A stretch of 64,000 nt of DNA, from NCBI GenBank assembly GCA_951394045.1, contig OX596001.1:186001-250000 (forward strand), written 5' to 3'. Positions 20,402-30,157 of this stretch are shown here, piece after piece. This stretch comes from Nitzschia sp. DOCU1 (Eukaryota; Bacillariophyta; Bacillariophyceae; Bacillariales; Bacillariaceae). Numbering within the stretch: position 1 is the first letter of the stretch; every line of letters starts with the position of its first letter. The position numbers were made by a program, and so were the translations under genes. The notes beneath the pieces are model-generated. The model made no database searches and was not told the origin of the DNA. It saw only the letters and a program-made list of their open reading frames with translations.

Positions 20402-21067
20402 ATGGACTGCAGCTCGCCTTTCGAAAGCTTTCTACAATCCCTCCAAAAGGAGCACGGGCAACGGTTAGCGCTTATTGTATCGGATAACGCCCCGACCCAC
20501 TCCGTTCCTTCGTCCTGCAATAATAGCGACGCTGAGGACGACGATGACACATATCCCATCTCGCCCTGCAACCATAGCAATACATTGAACAACCGATGGG
20601 ACCATTCGCCACCCAGCAACAAGAACAGCCGCAAGTCTCATCCATCTGCATCATGTCGATGGACTCATCAGCAACGAAATCGAGCCGCAAGCCTGGAATC
20701 TCCCAAGCGACGGGTTTCGATTGATGAACACCAATTAGGTGCCTTCTTGGCTGGCGTACGCATATGATGAATACTAGCGGGACAATACAACACTGGGAAC
20801 CCTTTAAATCACGACAACACTGTTGTGTAAGTGGCTTATTGCCACGCTCTCGGCTACCAAGAGCCGGCCCGGGGGATCATCATGGGCTGCTGCTTGGATC
20901 GAAACGAGGGCTGCTGCTGGCCTTCACACCAGCAGCTTCAACAGCGTCGGCGGCTGTGGCTCTTGGAACAAGGAAGAAACCATATGAGACCTCTTTTGTG
21001 TCTTTGGGGCGGCCTTTCGGCGGTTATCATAATAACAGCTAGCAATACTACTCTCATCTCCTCCTGA
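20402..21067 (+). CDS. Small basic Ser/His-rich protein, possibly two exons
   Basis: An ATG in excellent context (CACCATGG) at 20402 opens a frame of 121 residues to 20767. It is rich in Ser, Asn, Pro and charged residues, with a basic KRRVSIDEHQLGAFLAG end. A second open segment, about 20831-21067, starts right after a stop and a possible acceptor (GTGTAAG) and reads AYCHALGYQEPARGIIMG followed by Cys- and Gln-rich sequence and a hydrophobic tail. Joining them reads naturally as one helix. However, the only frame-preserving donors (CTG|GCGTAC or TTAG|GTGCCT) are weak. If no intron exists, the gene ends at 20767. Function unknown. Confidence 0.42.
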
Positions 21068-21715
21068 ACTTGAGACCTACTAGTAGTAAAAGTACGATTC
21101 TTATTAGAAAACACGAGCCGTGATAGTCATAGTCCTGCTACTACCGGTAGGTCAATTCTAGTACTACCGGGTACCTCTCCTTGGGGTGAGGTTTTCTCAC
21201 TGGATAGACGGCAGCAGCAGAGGGTCTGTCGTGGTCCTCAAGAACGATGAGGAAGAAGAAGCTGGCTGCTCCTGGTGCTCGTGCCTTCACTCTCCCATCT
21301 TATCCAGTAAAATATCATATCATAGCGTCTCCGAGCCAAGAAGCTTCTTGTGCGTTCCACTCTCCTATCCATGTCCATCAGTAGCGTCTCTGAGCCAAGG
21401 TCCAGAATAGGACCAAAGAAGCGAGGTTTTATCAACAGATGCGACGAGGCGGGGGGGGGGAAGCAGAACCAGTGGCGAGAAGAGTCCCGAATAACGAATT
21501 CATCCGTTTAACGCTCCAAAACGCCCCAAGCCCGTCGGCCTTTTCAAATTTTCGGAAACGACCGATAGGCCATACAACCATGAGCCAAAACAACGTAACA
21601 AACTCTTTTGCTGTTCCGTTGCCAATCCTCTAGCCACCCGAGAGCTGCTTTACCGGGAGGAACAACATTATCCCGTACCCTAGACCCGACCCTTTATTAT
21701 TTGTTTCGTTTCACC
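21068..21715. other. Intergenic, no supported gene
   Basis: About 650 bp. Contains TACCGGTA at 21142, a near copy (TACCGGGTA) at 21165, a short duplicated word (GCGTCTCTGAGCCAAG / GCGTCTCCGAGCCAAG near 21325 and 21384) and a G-run at 21451-21460. Promoter of the downstream glycosyltransferase expected. Confidence 0.5.
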
Positions 21716-23137
21716 ATGATACCATTAACTCGTCCTTCGAGCAAGGCACTTGTCGTCGTCCTGAACTCTGCCCTGATATTAACACAACTTTGGAAATCAG
21801 CGGAAGTCGCAGACCACTTCCATTCCGACGTTCAGTTGCATTCTGACTTACCCGAAACTGTTGATCAACGCTGGAACGTTGCCCCAAATGCTAACGTTTC
21901 CGTAATTGCCCCGGGGTTAGAACCTACATCAAGCGTCCACGACGGTTCGTCAGAGGACGCCGCTACTCCAAACGACACGTCGGCAGACTCCCAGCCTCAG
22001 AATTATTTCCCCAGCATTAACAAGGACTTGTTTTTACCATCCTGTGACCCGAAGAGAAAGGCCAAATGGATCGAATGTGCTCCTGTCGAACCTACACTGG
22101 ATATCATCTTGACTGTGTATCGACGTGAAAATCTTTTGCAGCAATTGTCCATGATTGCCAATTCCACGTTTCAACCATCCAATGTTTGGATTTTACAAAA
22201 TAAAAACCATCAAAATGTGTCTCAAATTGTCAATGATTGGAACTTGCAACGACAGCAACAACTTGATCGTCGTTCCAGTACGTCCAGAGCGCCACAACAA
22301 CAGCAACAACCGTTTCCCCACCTTCATTTGTTGCATTTCGTCGATTCGGATTCCAAATATCATGGACGGTTTTATATTGCCTACATGATGTCTTCCGCAA
22401 AATATGTCTCGATTTGGGATGATGACTTGTCGGTGGGACCTGGTTGGTTGTCTCATGTGGTGGATTTTTTGCAATGGGCCAATGACACGGCCATTGTCAG
22501 TTCCAATGGTCGTTTGGTACAGCAATTGCCGTGTCCCGACAATGATTGGGAAGCCGAATATGGGGGCGACGCACCCTTGTTGCCATGGCACAATAGCCAC
22601 AACAACAATAGTGGTACCTACCAATTGGTTGATTTTACAGTCCAACATCATACCTTGAGACGAGAATTGTTACGATTTTATTTGGGCACCCAGGTTCATA
22701 CCTATGCGACCGGTGAGGATATTCAATTGAATTGGGCCTTGCGGCAACAGGGTATTCCTGCCTATCGTTTAGCTTGCATTAAACGCCAAAAGGCCGTTGC
22801 GGGAGCTGATACCGGCATGGGATCAAATGGAGCTCACGCGTCGTGGAAGACCAAATCACAAGAACCTCGTCTCTGGTTATTGTGCAAAGTGGCACATGAA
22901 GGCATGCCTATGCGGAATTGTCAAAATTGTAATATTTCCCAAGAGTGTTTGCACCATTTTGAGTTGACGGGAAGTACCATGCGCCATAGACAACGACGAC
23001 AACGTCAGCAATTGCGAAACGAAACAACAGTCCCACCCCAACCGGGTGATCCGCGATATCTTCGACATTTGGTACGACAAGAGCTATTGAAACATCAACA
23101 ACAACAGCAGGGCAATCATTCAATAGTAGCTACGTAA
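21716..23137 (+). CDS. GT-A fold glycosyltransferase, type II membrane
   Basis: 473 residues from the ATG at 21716 (TTCACCATG). Frame upstream of this ATG is open but has no earlier Met. A short tail and a hydrophobic anchor (11-26) suggest a Golgi type II protein, followed by a Thr/Asp-rich stem. The catalytic region begins at TLDIILTVYRREN (about 127-139), the usual first strand of GT2-type nucleotide-sugar transferases. A DDD metal-binding triad lies in SIWDDDLSVGPGWL (235-237), with IVSSNGR after it, as in polypeptide- or exostosin-like GT-A enzymes. A lumenal Cys cluster (NCQNCNISQEC) follows and the C-terminus is Gln-rich. Donor and acceptor cannot be told from sequence. Confidence 0.75.
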   Translation: MIPLTRPSSKALVVVLNSALILTQLWKSAEVADHFHSDVQLHSDLPETVDQRWNVAPNANVSVIAPGLEPTSSVHDGSSEDAATPNDTSADSQPQNYFPSINKDLFLPSCDPKRKAKWIECAPVEPTLDIILTVYRRENLLQQLSMIANSTFQPSNVWILQNKNHQNVSQIVNDWNLQRQQQLDRRSSTSRAPQQQQQPFPHLHLLHFVDSDSKYHGRFYIAYMMSSAKYVSIWDDDLSVGPGWLSHVVDFLQWANDTAIVSSNGRLVQQLPCPDNDWEAEYGGDAPLLPWHNSHNNNSGTYQLVDFTVQHHTLRRELLRFYLGTQVHTYATGEDIQLNWALRQQGIPAYRLACIKRQKAVAGADTGMGSNGAHASWKTKSQEPRLWLLCKVAHEGMPMRNCQNCNISQECLHHFELTGSTMRHRQRRQRQQLRNETTVPPQPGDPRYLRHLVRQELLKHQQQQQGNHSIVAT

Positions 23138-23235
23138 CAGTAGCAAAACAGGTAGGCCGACGCTTCAAGTAACAAGTTTCTGGCTACAGTTACCGGTAAC
23201 TAGCTAATATTCGTTCTAAAATATACTAGTATTAG

Positions 23236-23942
23236 CTATACTTTTCGATGTGGTTGAGGCCATGCATCCAAATTGTTGGAATTGCCCGATAAAAATCCCT
23301 TCTTTTTCTTGGTCAATTGCACCAATAGCCGCTTGGGCTTGACAATTGCCTTGACCGATGCGACATGGCCGTATAATTTGGCAATGTGCAAGAGATAGTG
23401 TGCGTGTTGCGCGTGGACTTGTACTCGCAAACCTTCTCCCACCAAGGTAGCTTGGACACTTTTGACGGCAACGTCTTTCCAATCCACTACATTGGTACCT
23501 TGTAAGGATGGTAACTTTTCTATACGAATCGTGGCACACCCTTTGGCATGATCTCCTGGATTATTTGGTAATGTGCCGAATAACGACCGAAGAAGAAGAA
23601 TCGCCAGGACTCGTAGTTTGGGGCAGGTTGCTGCTGATGCTATTGTCTTGCTGGTCGTTGGACATTTTCTCCTCCTCTTCACCCCCCACACTGCTGTTTG
23701 TACTACTGTTATTGCTAGTCGTTGATGATACGACAGGCTTGCCTCCCTTGGCAAGTAATCGTGGTCCATTCATGGTATAATCTTCCATTCGAAGTCCATC
23801 CTTGTAACCCCCCGTAGCATTGGGATTGTTATGTGCATAATAATAGCTGGAACCAAAGGGTTTGTTTTCGTGTTGTTTCTTTTCACGAGACGTGGCATTG
23901 CGAGGAGCATCCCAAATGTCCTTTAGTTTGTTGGATGCCTGC

Positions 23943-23978
<36 letters not shown>

Positions 23979-24118
23979 TTTCCTCGAGGCTGCTGCTTTT
24001 GTTTTTGCTTGCTGTTGGTGCAATACCAGTAAAGGCCAGACGCCACAACGACACTCGTCGCAGTGACCACAGCTGGAAGAAGCGCCGTCACCGATGAAAG
24101 GGTCGTCCAGAAGTCCAT
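23236..24118 (-). CDS. Membrane-anchored CS-domain (p23/CacyBP-like) protein
   Basis: From ATG 24118 the frame encodes an N-terminal hydrophobic anchor (MDFW to about residue 32), a poly-Ala run from a GCT/CTG microsatellite, a conserved-looking LKDIWDAPRNATSREKKQHENKPFG segment and a Ser/Asn linker, ending at 23561. A second frame running to the stop at 23236 carries VDWKDVAVKSVQATL, VQVHAQHAHYLLHIAKLYG and a final LLVQLTKKK strand. This is the beta pattern of a CS domain, the co-chaperone fold of p23, SGT1 and CacyBP. The two must be spliced. An acceptor AATCCAG|GA fits, with candidate phase-1 donors at ACA|GTAGTA (151-bp intron) or A|GTCCTG (about 55 bp). The exact donor is uncertain, and a frameshift is the alternative. 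It probably tethers a chaperone-type domain to a membrane. Confidence 0.62.
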
Positions 24119-24644
24119 GATGGAAGATGACGGAGGGGGCGGTAGATCAATGCAACAAATATGGTGGGACTTGCGCGGCTAGTTGAACCCAGGAGAGCTT
24201 TTCCACTCAACGTGCCATTATGATGGATGATAGTAACGATGATGCATACATTGCTTTGTCAATAGACGCAATGGTTAGCATGAATCTCATCACCTCTCTA
24301 TTATCTTGCCGATGATAGAAGAAACGTGCAGTGGTGGAGCGCTCTTTTGAAGCATTATGATTGGTGGAAGTGTTGTTCGTCTATTTATTTGTGGCGATTT
24401 GATTGGTAGAGGAGTTGTTCGCCATCCAAGTTTCCAGTCCAATCCCACTGACGTCACTCTGAGTAGGCATTTCGACGATGACGATCCTATCCACAACGAC
24501 GAAAAAGGATCACGGGCATGCACATGCACCCCATTCTAACAGCAGCATCCCTAGCTATGACTCTGGTTACAAATTGAAGCAAGCCGTGTACCAGTACGAG
24601 GATCATGCAAGAAAGAAAGAGTAGGAGCGAAGTGGATTCGTTTC

Positions 24645-24675
<31 letters not shown>

Positions 24676-25038
24676 GTGGTGAATCCTCTCGTCGGCGCCA
24701 TTGTTTGCATCTTTGACTTTTTGGTTGCTTTGCTTTAACGAGCTACTGCTACTGGTAGAAACCACAAATCGAAATCGGCATGGAGGGCACAGGGGCAACG
24801 AACTGTCATGTCGACGAGAGCTTCGTTGCATCCAGTGGGTGGCGGTCGCATCTCCTCTCTGCAACAAAATGATTTCCCTGCGTAACTGACGTATCTACCG
24901 GTACCGTCATACCGTAGTCCATGTGTGCGCGCTACTAGCACCATCATGACCCTTTCTCTTTCAACAGCATTGCATTGGTGCAACATGTAAATGAGCTCTG
25001 CTGGCTACAGTACTACAAAAGACCAAAGAATCGGAATT
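24119..25038. other. Intergenic, no supported gene
   Basis: 920 bp between the start of the CS-domain gene and the 3' end of the LRR gene. Contains two adjacent copies of a CCAAT-box-like word (TGATTGGTRGARG-GTTGTTCG, near 24358 and 24399), a TGACGTCA near 24451, an ACG microsatellite near 24656-24675 and a TACCGGTA at 24896. A minus-strand Ser-rich frame at 24487-24867 has one hydrophobic stretch but starts with TTG and is probably chance. Confidence 0.5.
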
Positions 25039-27642
25039 CTACCTTCTAGTTTGATTGCTCTCCATACTGGTACACTCCTCCCGCTGAATGCCAAACACCT
25101 CGGACAAATCCATTTTTAAAGACGTCCATTCGACTTTGTACTCCAATGGGATGGTCCCCTCCAAACAATTGGCCGAGACGTTGACTACGAGAGTGTTCTT
25201 CCAAGAAGAGTATGATGCAGGGAGAGTGCCGGTCAGATAATTGTCGTAGAGCCAAATGTATTCCAAGTTTGTCAAGTGGCTCCATCCGCTCGGGAGTGTC
25301 CCAGCAAACAAATTGCCATCCAACGACAATTGCAACAAGGTCGACCATTGATTCCAAGAGTCGGGAAGCGTGCCGGTTAGCTGGTTTTCGAAGAGATACA
25401 CAAGCTCGACGTAGGGCCATTGACTCCAAGCGTCAGGCAGTGGACCTGTCAAGGCATTCCGATGTACCGCCAATTCTGCCAAGGCGGTCAGTTGACTCCA
25501 TGAGTCGGGCAATGTGCCGGTCAACATGTTGTCGTAGAGATACACAAGCTCGACGATGGACCATCTACTCCAAGCGTTAGGCAGTGAACCTGTCAAGGCG
25601 TTTTTTCCAAGAGACAACAGGGATATGGCAGTCCATTGACTCCATGACTCCGGAAGCGTGCCTGTCAGATTGTTCCCAAAGACCGAAAAGATCTCTACGC
25701 TGGACCATTCACTCCATGCATCAGGGAGTGTCCCAGTCAAGGCATTTTCAGAAAGGTCGAAAAGTGACAATGCAGCCCATTGACTCCACGAGTCGGGCAG
25801 TGTGCCGGTCAGATTGTTCCCGGAGAGCGACAAAGTCTCTACTTTGGACCATTGACTCCATGCATTAGGTAGTGGACCCGTTAACGCATTTGCATAAAGG
25901 GACAACTCTGACAAGGCGGTCCAATGACGCCAAGAGTCGGGAAGCGTGCCGGTGACATAGTTATCGTAGAGATGCACAAGCTCGATGTTGGACCATTCAC
26001 CCCAAGAAATAGGGAGGGTCCCAGTCAAGGCATTCTGAAATAGGACAAACTGTGATAAGCTGGCCCATTGACTCCAAGAGTCGGGAAGCGCGCCGGTCAG
26101 ATTGTTTTGGTAGAGGGCCACAATCTTCACGTTCGACATAGCACTCCAAGCAGAGGGGAGAGTGCCAGTCAAGCCATTTTGGGAGAGGACCAACTCTGAC
26201 AAGGCGGTCAAACGACTCCAAGAGTCGGGAAGCGTACCGGTCAGATTGTTCTCAGCGAGATACACGGCCTCCACGTCGGACCATTCACTCCAAGCACCAG
26301 GGAGGGTACCAGAGAGTTGGTTTGCACCAAGAGCCACAAATTTCGCATTTATCAATTGATCCCACGCGTTTGGAATTGTCCCTACCAGTCGATTGAGGCT
26401 CAGATCAATATATTCCAACGAAAGTTGTCCGAGTTCGCTCGGGAGAGTTCCCGTCAACGAGTTATTGTAAAAGGCAAGTACGCGAAGTTCCGACAACGCT
26501 GGAGAAATTGAAACAGGAATTGTACCTGTCAATTCGTTGCTGGACAGCCAGAGCTGTTGAAGATTGGTGAGCAATTCCAACTCGGTGGGAATCGTGCCAA
26601 TTAGGCTACTTCCGGTAAAGAATAATATTTCCAACCCAGTCAGCTCTGCCAACCAGGGTTGCAATGGAGAGGTGTCGAAAAGGTTGCCGTCAAAAACCAG
26701 TTCTTTAAGGTCAGAAAGATACCGTAAGACGCTTGGTATTGTACTTTGGAGGCCATTTTGAGCGATACGAAGAGATTCAAGCCGACCTTCAGAGTCGCAA
26801 CGAATAACACCAGCTGGAAGTGAGGTATTAACGACGCTCTTGAAAGTCCCGATAAGGATTTCCAGGTAGGGAATCGTTTCTTTCCATGTACATTCGTCGT
26901 CCTTGGAAAGAAAGCGAAGCTGGTTGAACCATTCAGGCCCATTGGTTGCAAAATAGAAATTGGCAAGGACAAATCGTTGTACAATCCGCCATTCCGGAGT
27001 GTATGGATCATCCAAAATACCACTCTGGTCGTCCCTAGTAAGCCAACGATAGGCCTTTTGCGCATTGACGTCATTCTTAAGGCCCCCCCTTCCGACGATT
27101 GGCTGCAAAATCAGCCATGGGTCCTTCAAGTCTGGTGCAATCGTTGGAGACGAAGTTTCTAGTCTGTCACCGTCATCGCCTTTAGTAGTCGTAAGTGGCA
27201 ATGCAATAACCATCGACAAAGCAATTACTGAAAGAGCACCAATCAGCCAAAACCAACGCCACCAAGTCCAAGCTTCTACCTGTGTTTCATTTTGAATCAC
27301 CGTGGCTTCTATGATTGATCTTTGTCGCGCCTGTGGTTCGCCCACCACATAGCCATCCACTTGCAGTGCGATCGAGGCGTCGTCGTCCTCTCCGTGCGCT
27401 ACTGCTGGATAAGTAGTGTTCCTGGTGGTGGCAACAGTTGCAACACCATTCGGTTGTCCTCCTTCAATGTCAATGCTGTCGTTTCGATTCTCATCTACGG
27501 CACCTGTCATTTCTACTTCTTGTTCATCCATTTGACGACGTGGAGACGGAGCTTTTGCTCTCGTCGGGGGCTGTGGTGGTGAAGAAACCGCATCATCTTT
27601 CTCGCCATACCTTCCAGGTTTACGGTCTGGTGCGCCGCTCAT
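25039..27642 (-). CDS. LRR receptor-like membrane protein
   Basis: Intronless, 867 residues. Residues 1-126 are a charged, probably cytosolic N-terminus without a kinase. Residues 127-150 (WWRWFWLIGALSVIALSM...) are the only transmembrane helix, so the C-terminal part is extracellular. A juxtamembrane domain with Cys (about 200-290) matches the usual N-cap of diatom LRR proteins (WRIVQRFVLANFYFATNG, then an EWF/DECTW pair). About 22 plant-type LRRs of 24 residues (LxxLxLxxNxLTGTLPxxWSxW) follow to about 830, with a short cap containing ANCLEGTIP. From the middle on, repeats alternate 'DSWSQWTALSEL' and 'NAWSEWSxVE' in a 48-residue period. The function is presumably ligand or cell-surface recognition; no intracellular signalling domain is present. 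Confidence 0.9.
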   Translation of the reverse strand: MSGAPDRKPGRYGEKDDAVSSPPQPPTRAKAPSPRRQMDEQEVEMTGAVDENRNDSIDIEGGQPNGVATVATTRNTTYPAVAHGEDDDASIALQVDGYVVGEPQARQRSIIEATVIQNETQVEAWTWWRWFWLIGALSVIALSMVIALPLTTTKGDDGDRLETSSPTIAPDLKDPWLILQPIVGRGGLKNDVNAQKAYRWLTRDDQSGILDDPYTPEWRIVQRFVLANFYFATNGPEWFNQLRFLSKDDECTWKETIPYLEILIGTFKSVVNTSLPAGVIRCDSEGRLESLRIAQNGLQSTIPSVLRYLSDLKELVFDGNLFDTSPLQPWLAELTGLEILFFTGSSLIGTIPTELELLTNLQQLWLSSNELTGTIPVSISPALSELRVLAFYNNSLTGTLPSELGQLSLEYIDLSLNRLVGTIPNAWDQLINAKFVALGANQLSGTLPGAWSEWSDVEAVYLAENNLTGTLPDSWSRLTALSELVLSQNGLTGTLPSAWSAMSNVKIVALYQNNLTGALPDSWSQWASLSQFVLFQNALTGTLPISWGEWSNIELVHLYDNYVTGTLPDSWRHWTALSELSLYANALTGPLPNAWSQWSKVETLSLSGNNLTGTLPDSWSQWAALSLFDLSENALTGTLPDAWSEWSSVEIFSVFGNNLTGTLPESWSQWTAISLLSLGKNALTGSLPNAWSRWSIVELVYLYDNMLTGTLPDSWSQLTALAELAVHRNALTGPLPDAWSQWPYVELVYLFENQLTGTLPDSWNQWSTLLQLSLDGNLFAGTLPSGWSHLTNLEYIWLYDNYLTGTLPASYSSWKNTLVVNVSANCLEGTIPLEYKVEWTSLKMDLSEVFGIQREECTSMESNQTRR

Positions 27643-28342
27643 TCTTCTGAGCTATCGGCTGGTATTATAGTTTGGGTTGATCTTTTTGTGGTGGTAAGCT
27701 ACGCTAACAAAACAACAATCCAAACTTGCTGCTGTTGTGAAGAGGACGCGAACCTCGTCTATCTTAAAGCCCCCCACGTCTCAAGTTGAGACGTGGGCAT
27801 TCATGTCAATTGCCGTCATCAGTGAGACCTGTATTCTCTTTTAGGCAATATGATTGGTAGAAATTGTGTTCGCCTATCTACTGACGTCACTATTCGACCG
27901 CATGGCTTTCGACCTTTCCAAACCTTCTGGAAGTGACCATGGCATGGCGGCCATGAAGGCAGGCAGGAACGACACATCCTTGGGGCCTTGTCGATGCCTA
28001 CAGCACCGTCTTTATTCTTATCATGCACTTACCCTAGACGAGAATGATGGTAGATACAGGCACGACGATCCTGCAGTAGAATGAATAATCGGAAGGCGGA
28101 CCTCCAAAAAGAAATTTCGGGGAAACCTTTTCAGTTCCATGTTCTCATCTCTCTATCATAAAAAAGACGGGAAAATAGTTACTCGCAGTGGGAAGAGTGA
28201 GAATCGAATCGTAGTGGAGTAATCAGAGACTACCGGTAGACCGACCCCTCACGACCTCTAAAGCGCTTCTTATTACGCGACGCATCTTGCCATTTTTTCG
28301 CGACAAACAAAGAACGACAAAAAGTGAGCTCTTTTCAAGGTT
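27643..28342. other. Intergenic, no supported gene
   Basis: 700 bp upstream of both flanking genes (divergent). It holds a perfect 25-bp palindrome at 27773-27797, a CCAAT-type block (ATGATTGGTAGAAATTGTGTTCGCC, about 27849) similar to the pair near 24358, an adjacent TGACGTCA near 27882 and a TACCGGTA at 28231. Confidence 0.5.
27773..27797. promoter_or_regulatory. Perfect 25-bp palindrome
   Basis: Two 12-nt arms (CCCACGTCTCAA and its complement) around one central G. It lies about 130 bp upstream of the LRR gene start on the minus strand and includes two ACGTC half-sites. It could be a dimer binding site or a hairpin. Function is inference. Confidence 0.55.
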
Positions 28343-29134
28343 ATGGCCGACGATGAAGGGACCCCTGATATCAAGGTGGCGCTATGCAAGCGTTGCAACG
28401 CTAATGGGCGTCTTCTTTGGCTGGAGTTTATTGATACAAGTGTCCAGCCCGACTATGTGCCTCAGTATGATGTCGCCAATAAGAGTGGTCAGACGATTAA
28501 GATGTTGCACACCGCCCTTCAATTTCCTATTGGAGTTGCCGTGAAAGAACTCAATCAGGATAAGCCTCTTGAATTGTTGCGTGACAAAATCCCTGAGGAC
28601 GTCAAACAACTGTTGACAGAGAAGGGTCTTATGGAGGTGTACTACAGGCTCGTCCAACTTTGCATCCTTGATGGTGTTGACGAACGAGCACGGGCTTGGA
28701 ACAACGAGAAGCTTGTTAAGGTTGTTGTTAAGTTGAAGCCCCATTTCCAGGCCAAAGGAGTGGGCATTTTTCTATGCTACAAACAAGAAGTCAGGACCAA
28801 AAGTGAACTTCTCAAGGTTATGGCCGACGATGAAGGGACCCTTGTTGCCAATGGCAAACACGTAGTACCCAAAGGAGTCGTCGTTGAAGAACTGGATGGC
28901 GGGGTGAGAAAGTTTGCCAACGAGTGCCCCGTCAAATTGGCTCTTCTCCTCAAGTGCAAAGGAGCTAGGCTGGTCTACGATCAGTTCGTGGCCGCTGTCA
29001 TCGAGACACGTAAAACCCGTGACTTATTCGGATACTGGAAGGATACCGAGTTGAACTCTGTCCTTGATCTCTTTCGTGACAAGTTTGCAAAATTCGGTAT
29101 CAAGGTGGCGCTATGCAAGCGTTCCAGTGGTTAA
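28343..29134 (+). CDS. Unknown tandem-domain protein, probably truncated
   Basis: 263 residues. One unit begins LLWLEFIDTS-x-QPDYVPQYDV, includes VAVKELNQ, and ends FQAKGVGIFLCYK; a related second unit follows (GTLVANGKHVVPKGVVVEELDGG ... VRKFANE). The last residues (IKVALCKRSSG) are the first residues of another unit that continues in the same frame beyond the TAA at 29132-29134. The DNA around the ATG (AGTGAGCTCTTTTCAAGGTTATGG) is itself a copy of the internal segment near 28804, so the start was probably made by unequal recombination between repeats. No known fold recognised. I consider it either a recently shortened gene or one piece of a pseudogene. Confidence 0.5.
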   Translation: MADDEGTPDIKVALCKRCNANGRLLWLEFIDTSVQPDYVPQYDVANKSGQTIKMLHTALQFPIGVAVKELNQDKPLELLRDKIPEDVKQLLTEKGLMEVYYRLVQLCILDGVDERARAWNNEKLVKVVVKLKPHFQAKGVGIFLCYKQEVRTKSELLKVMADDEGTLVANGKHVVPKGVVVEELDGGVRKFANECPVKLALLLKCKGARLVYDQFVAAVIETRKTRDLFGYWKDTELNSVLDLFRDKFAKFGIKVALCKRSSG

Positions 29135-29650
29135 AATTCGTCTCTTGGGTCTGCTTTGGCTGTGAATTTTCTTTGGCTGGAGTTTATTGATACAAGTATC
29201 CGGCCCGACTATGTGCCTCAGTATGATGTCGGCAATATGAGTGGTCAGACCATCAAGACGTTGCACACCACTCTTGAATTCCCTTGTGGAGTTGCCGTGA
29301 AAGAACTACACAATTTTCAAGATGAAATCCCCTTGGAGGTGCAACAAATGTTGACAAAGAATAATCTGGAGGGGGAGTACAACATGCTTGTCCAACGTGC
29401 TCGCATCGATTGTTTTGGAGGCTGTTGGATATTTAAGGAATGGAACAGCTATAAACTCGTTATGGTGGTTGCGGAGTTCAAGCCCCGTTTCCAGGCCAAG
29501 GGAGTGGACATTTTTTATGGCCACAAAAAGGAAGCGGTTGGAAAGAATAGCTCGGTAGACTATCACTGGCTAGAATTCGTGGACCGCGAGCAGCAACCGA
29601 ACTATCATGCTCAACGCGATGCCACGCTCCATGCATGCTCCATCATGTGA
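29132..29650 (+). pseudogene. Second unit of the same tandem-domain protein, cut off by an in-frame stop
   Basis: Immediately after the TAA at 29132 the same frame continues without ATG. LWLEFIDTSIRPDYVPQYDV, VAVKELHNFQ, RFQAKGVDIFYGHKK and then a third beginning (YHWLEFVDREQQPNY) repeat the domain of 28343-29134. Only the single stop and an insertion of about 27 bp next to it separate the two parts. It ends at TGA 29648-29650 in the middle of the third unit. This is a decayed continuation of the upstream gene, or less likely a separate gene with a non-ATG start. Confidence 0.55.
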
Positions 29651-30157
29651 GGTATCAGCAATTTGCTGCACATTACGCACAATTAGATGTTGATTATCGA
29701 TTTGTAAACAATCAAGCATTGTGTTAGCCGAGTGTTAGATACTAGGAATATGACATGAACTCTTTAGTGATGGACCGCTGCCCACTCGTTCTTGACATGT
29801 TGAAGCCCCTGTTTCACCAGGCTATTTTTATGCTACAAAAGAGAAGGCATCCAACGGCATAGGAGTGAAGTATGAAGGGTATGACCGATAGTCGAGGGAC
29901 CCATGTTGCCAATGGCAAGCACGCAGTACCAAAAGGAGTCGCCGTTCAAAAATTGGACGGGGGGGGGGGGGGGTGAAAAAGTTTGCCAACGAGTGGGACT
30001 GCATTCTTGGCTAATAAATTGGGGCTCTACTACTAGTAGGAGCGAGCACACGTCGCTGCTTTCATCTGGGTACTACTAGAGGTACTGCTGGTGTTGTTAT
30101 TTGTGCACTGCTGCTGAAAAGGCAGCTAGTCTTGACATTTGTGGTGTTTCAATCCTC
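29651..30157. pseudogene. Degenerate third fragment of the tandem-domain array
   Basis: Around 29790-29995 the DNA reproduces, with stops and a 15-16 bp G-run, the segment ACAAA-AGAAG ... GAAGGGACCC-TGTTGCCAATGGCAA-CACG ... AAAGTTTGCCAACGAGTG found at 28785-28930. No open frame survives. Outside this remnant nothing else is seen. Confidence 0.6.

Noticed and set aside
24487..24867. Minus-strand Ser-rich frame with a hydrophobic stretch
   Set aside because: Starts with TTG, poly-Ser comes from a microsatellite, no supporting features.
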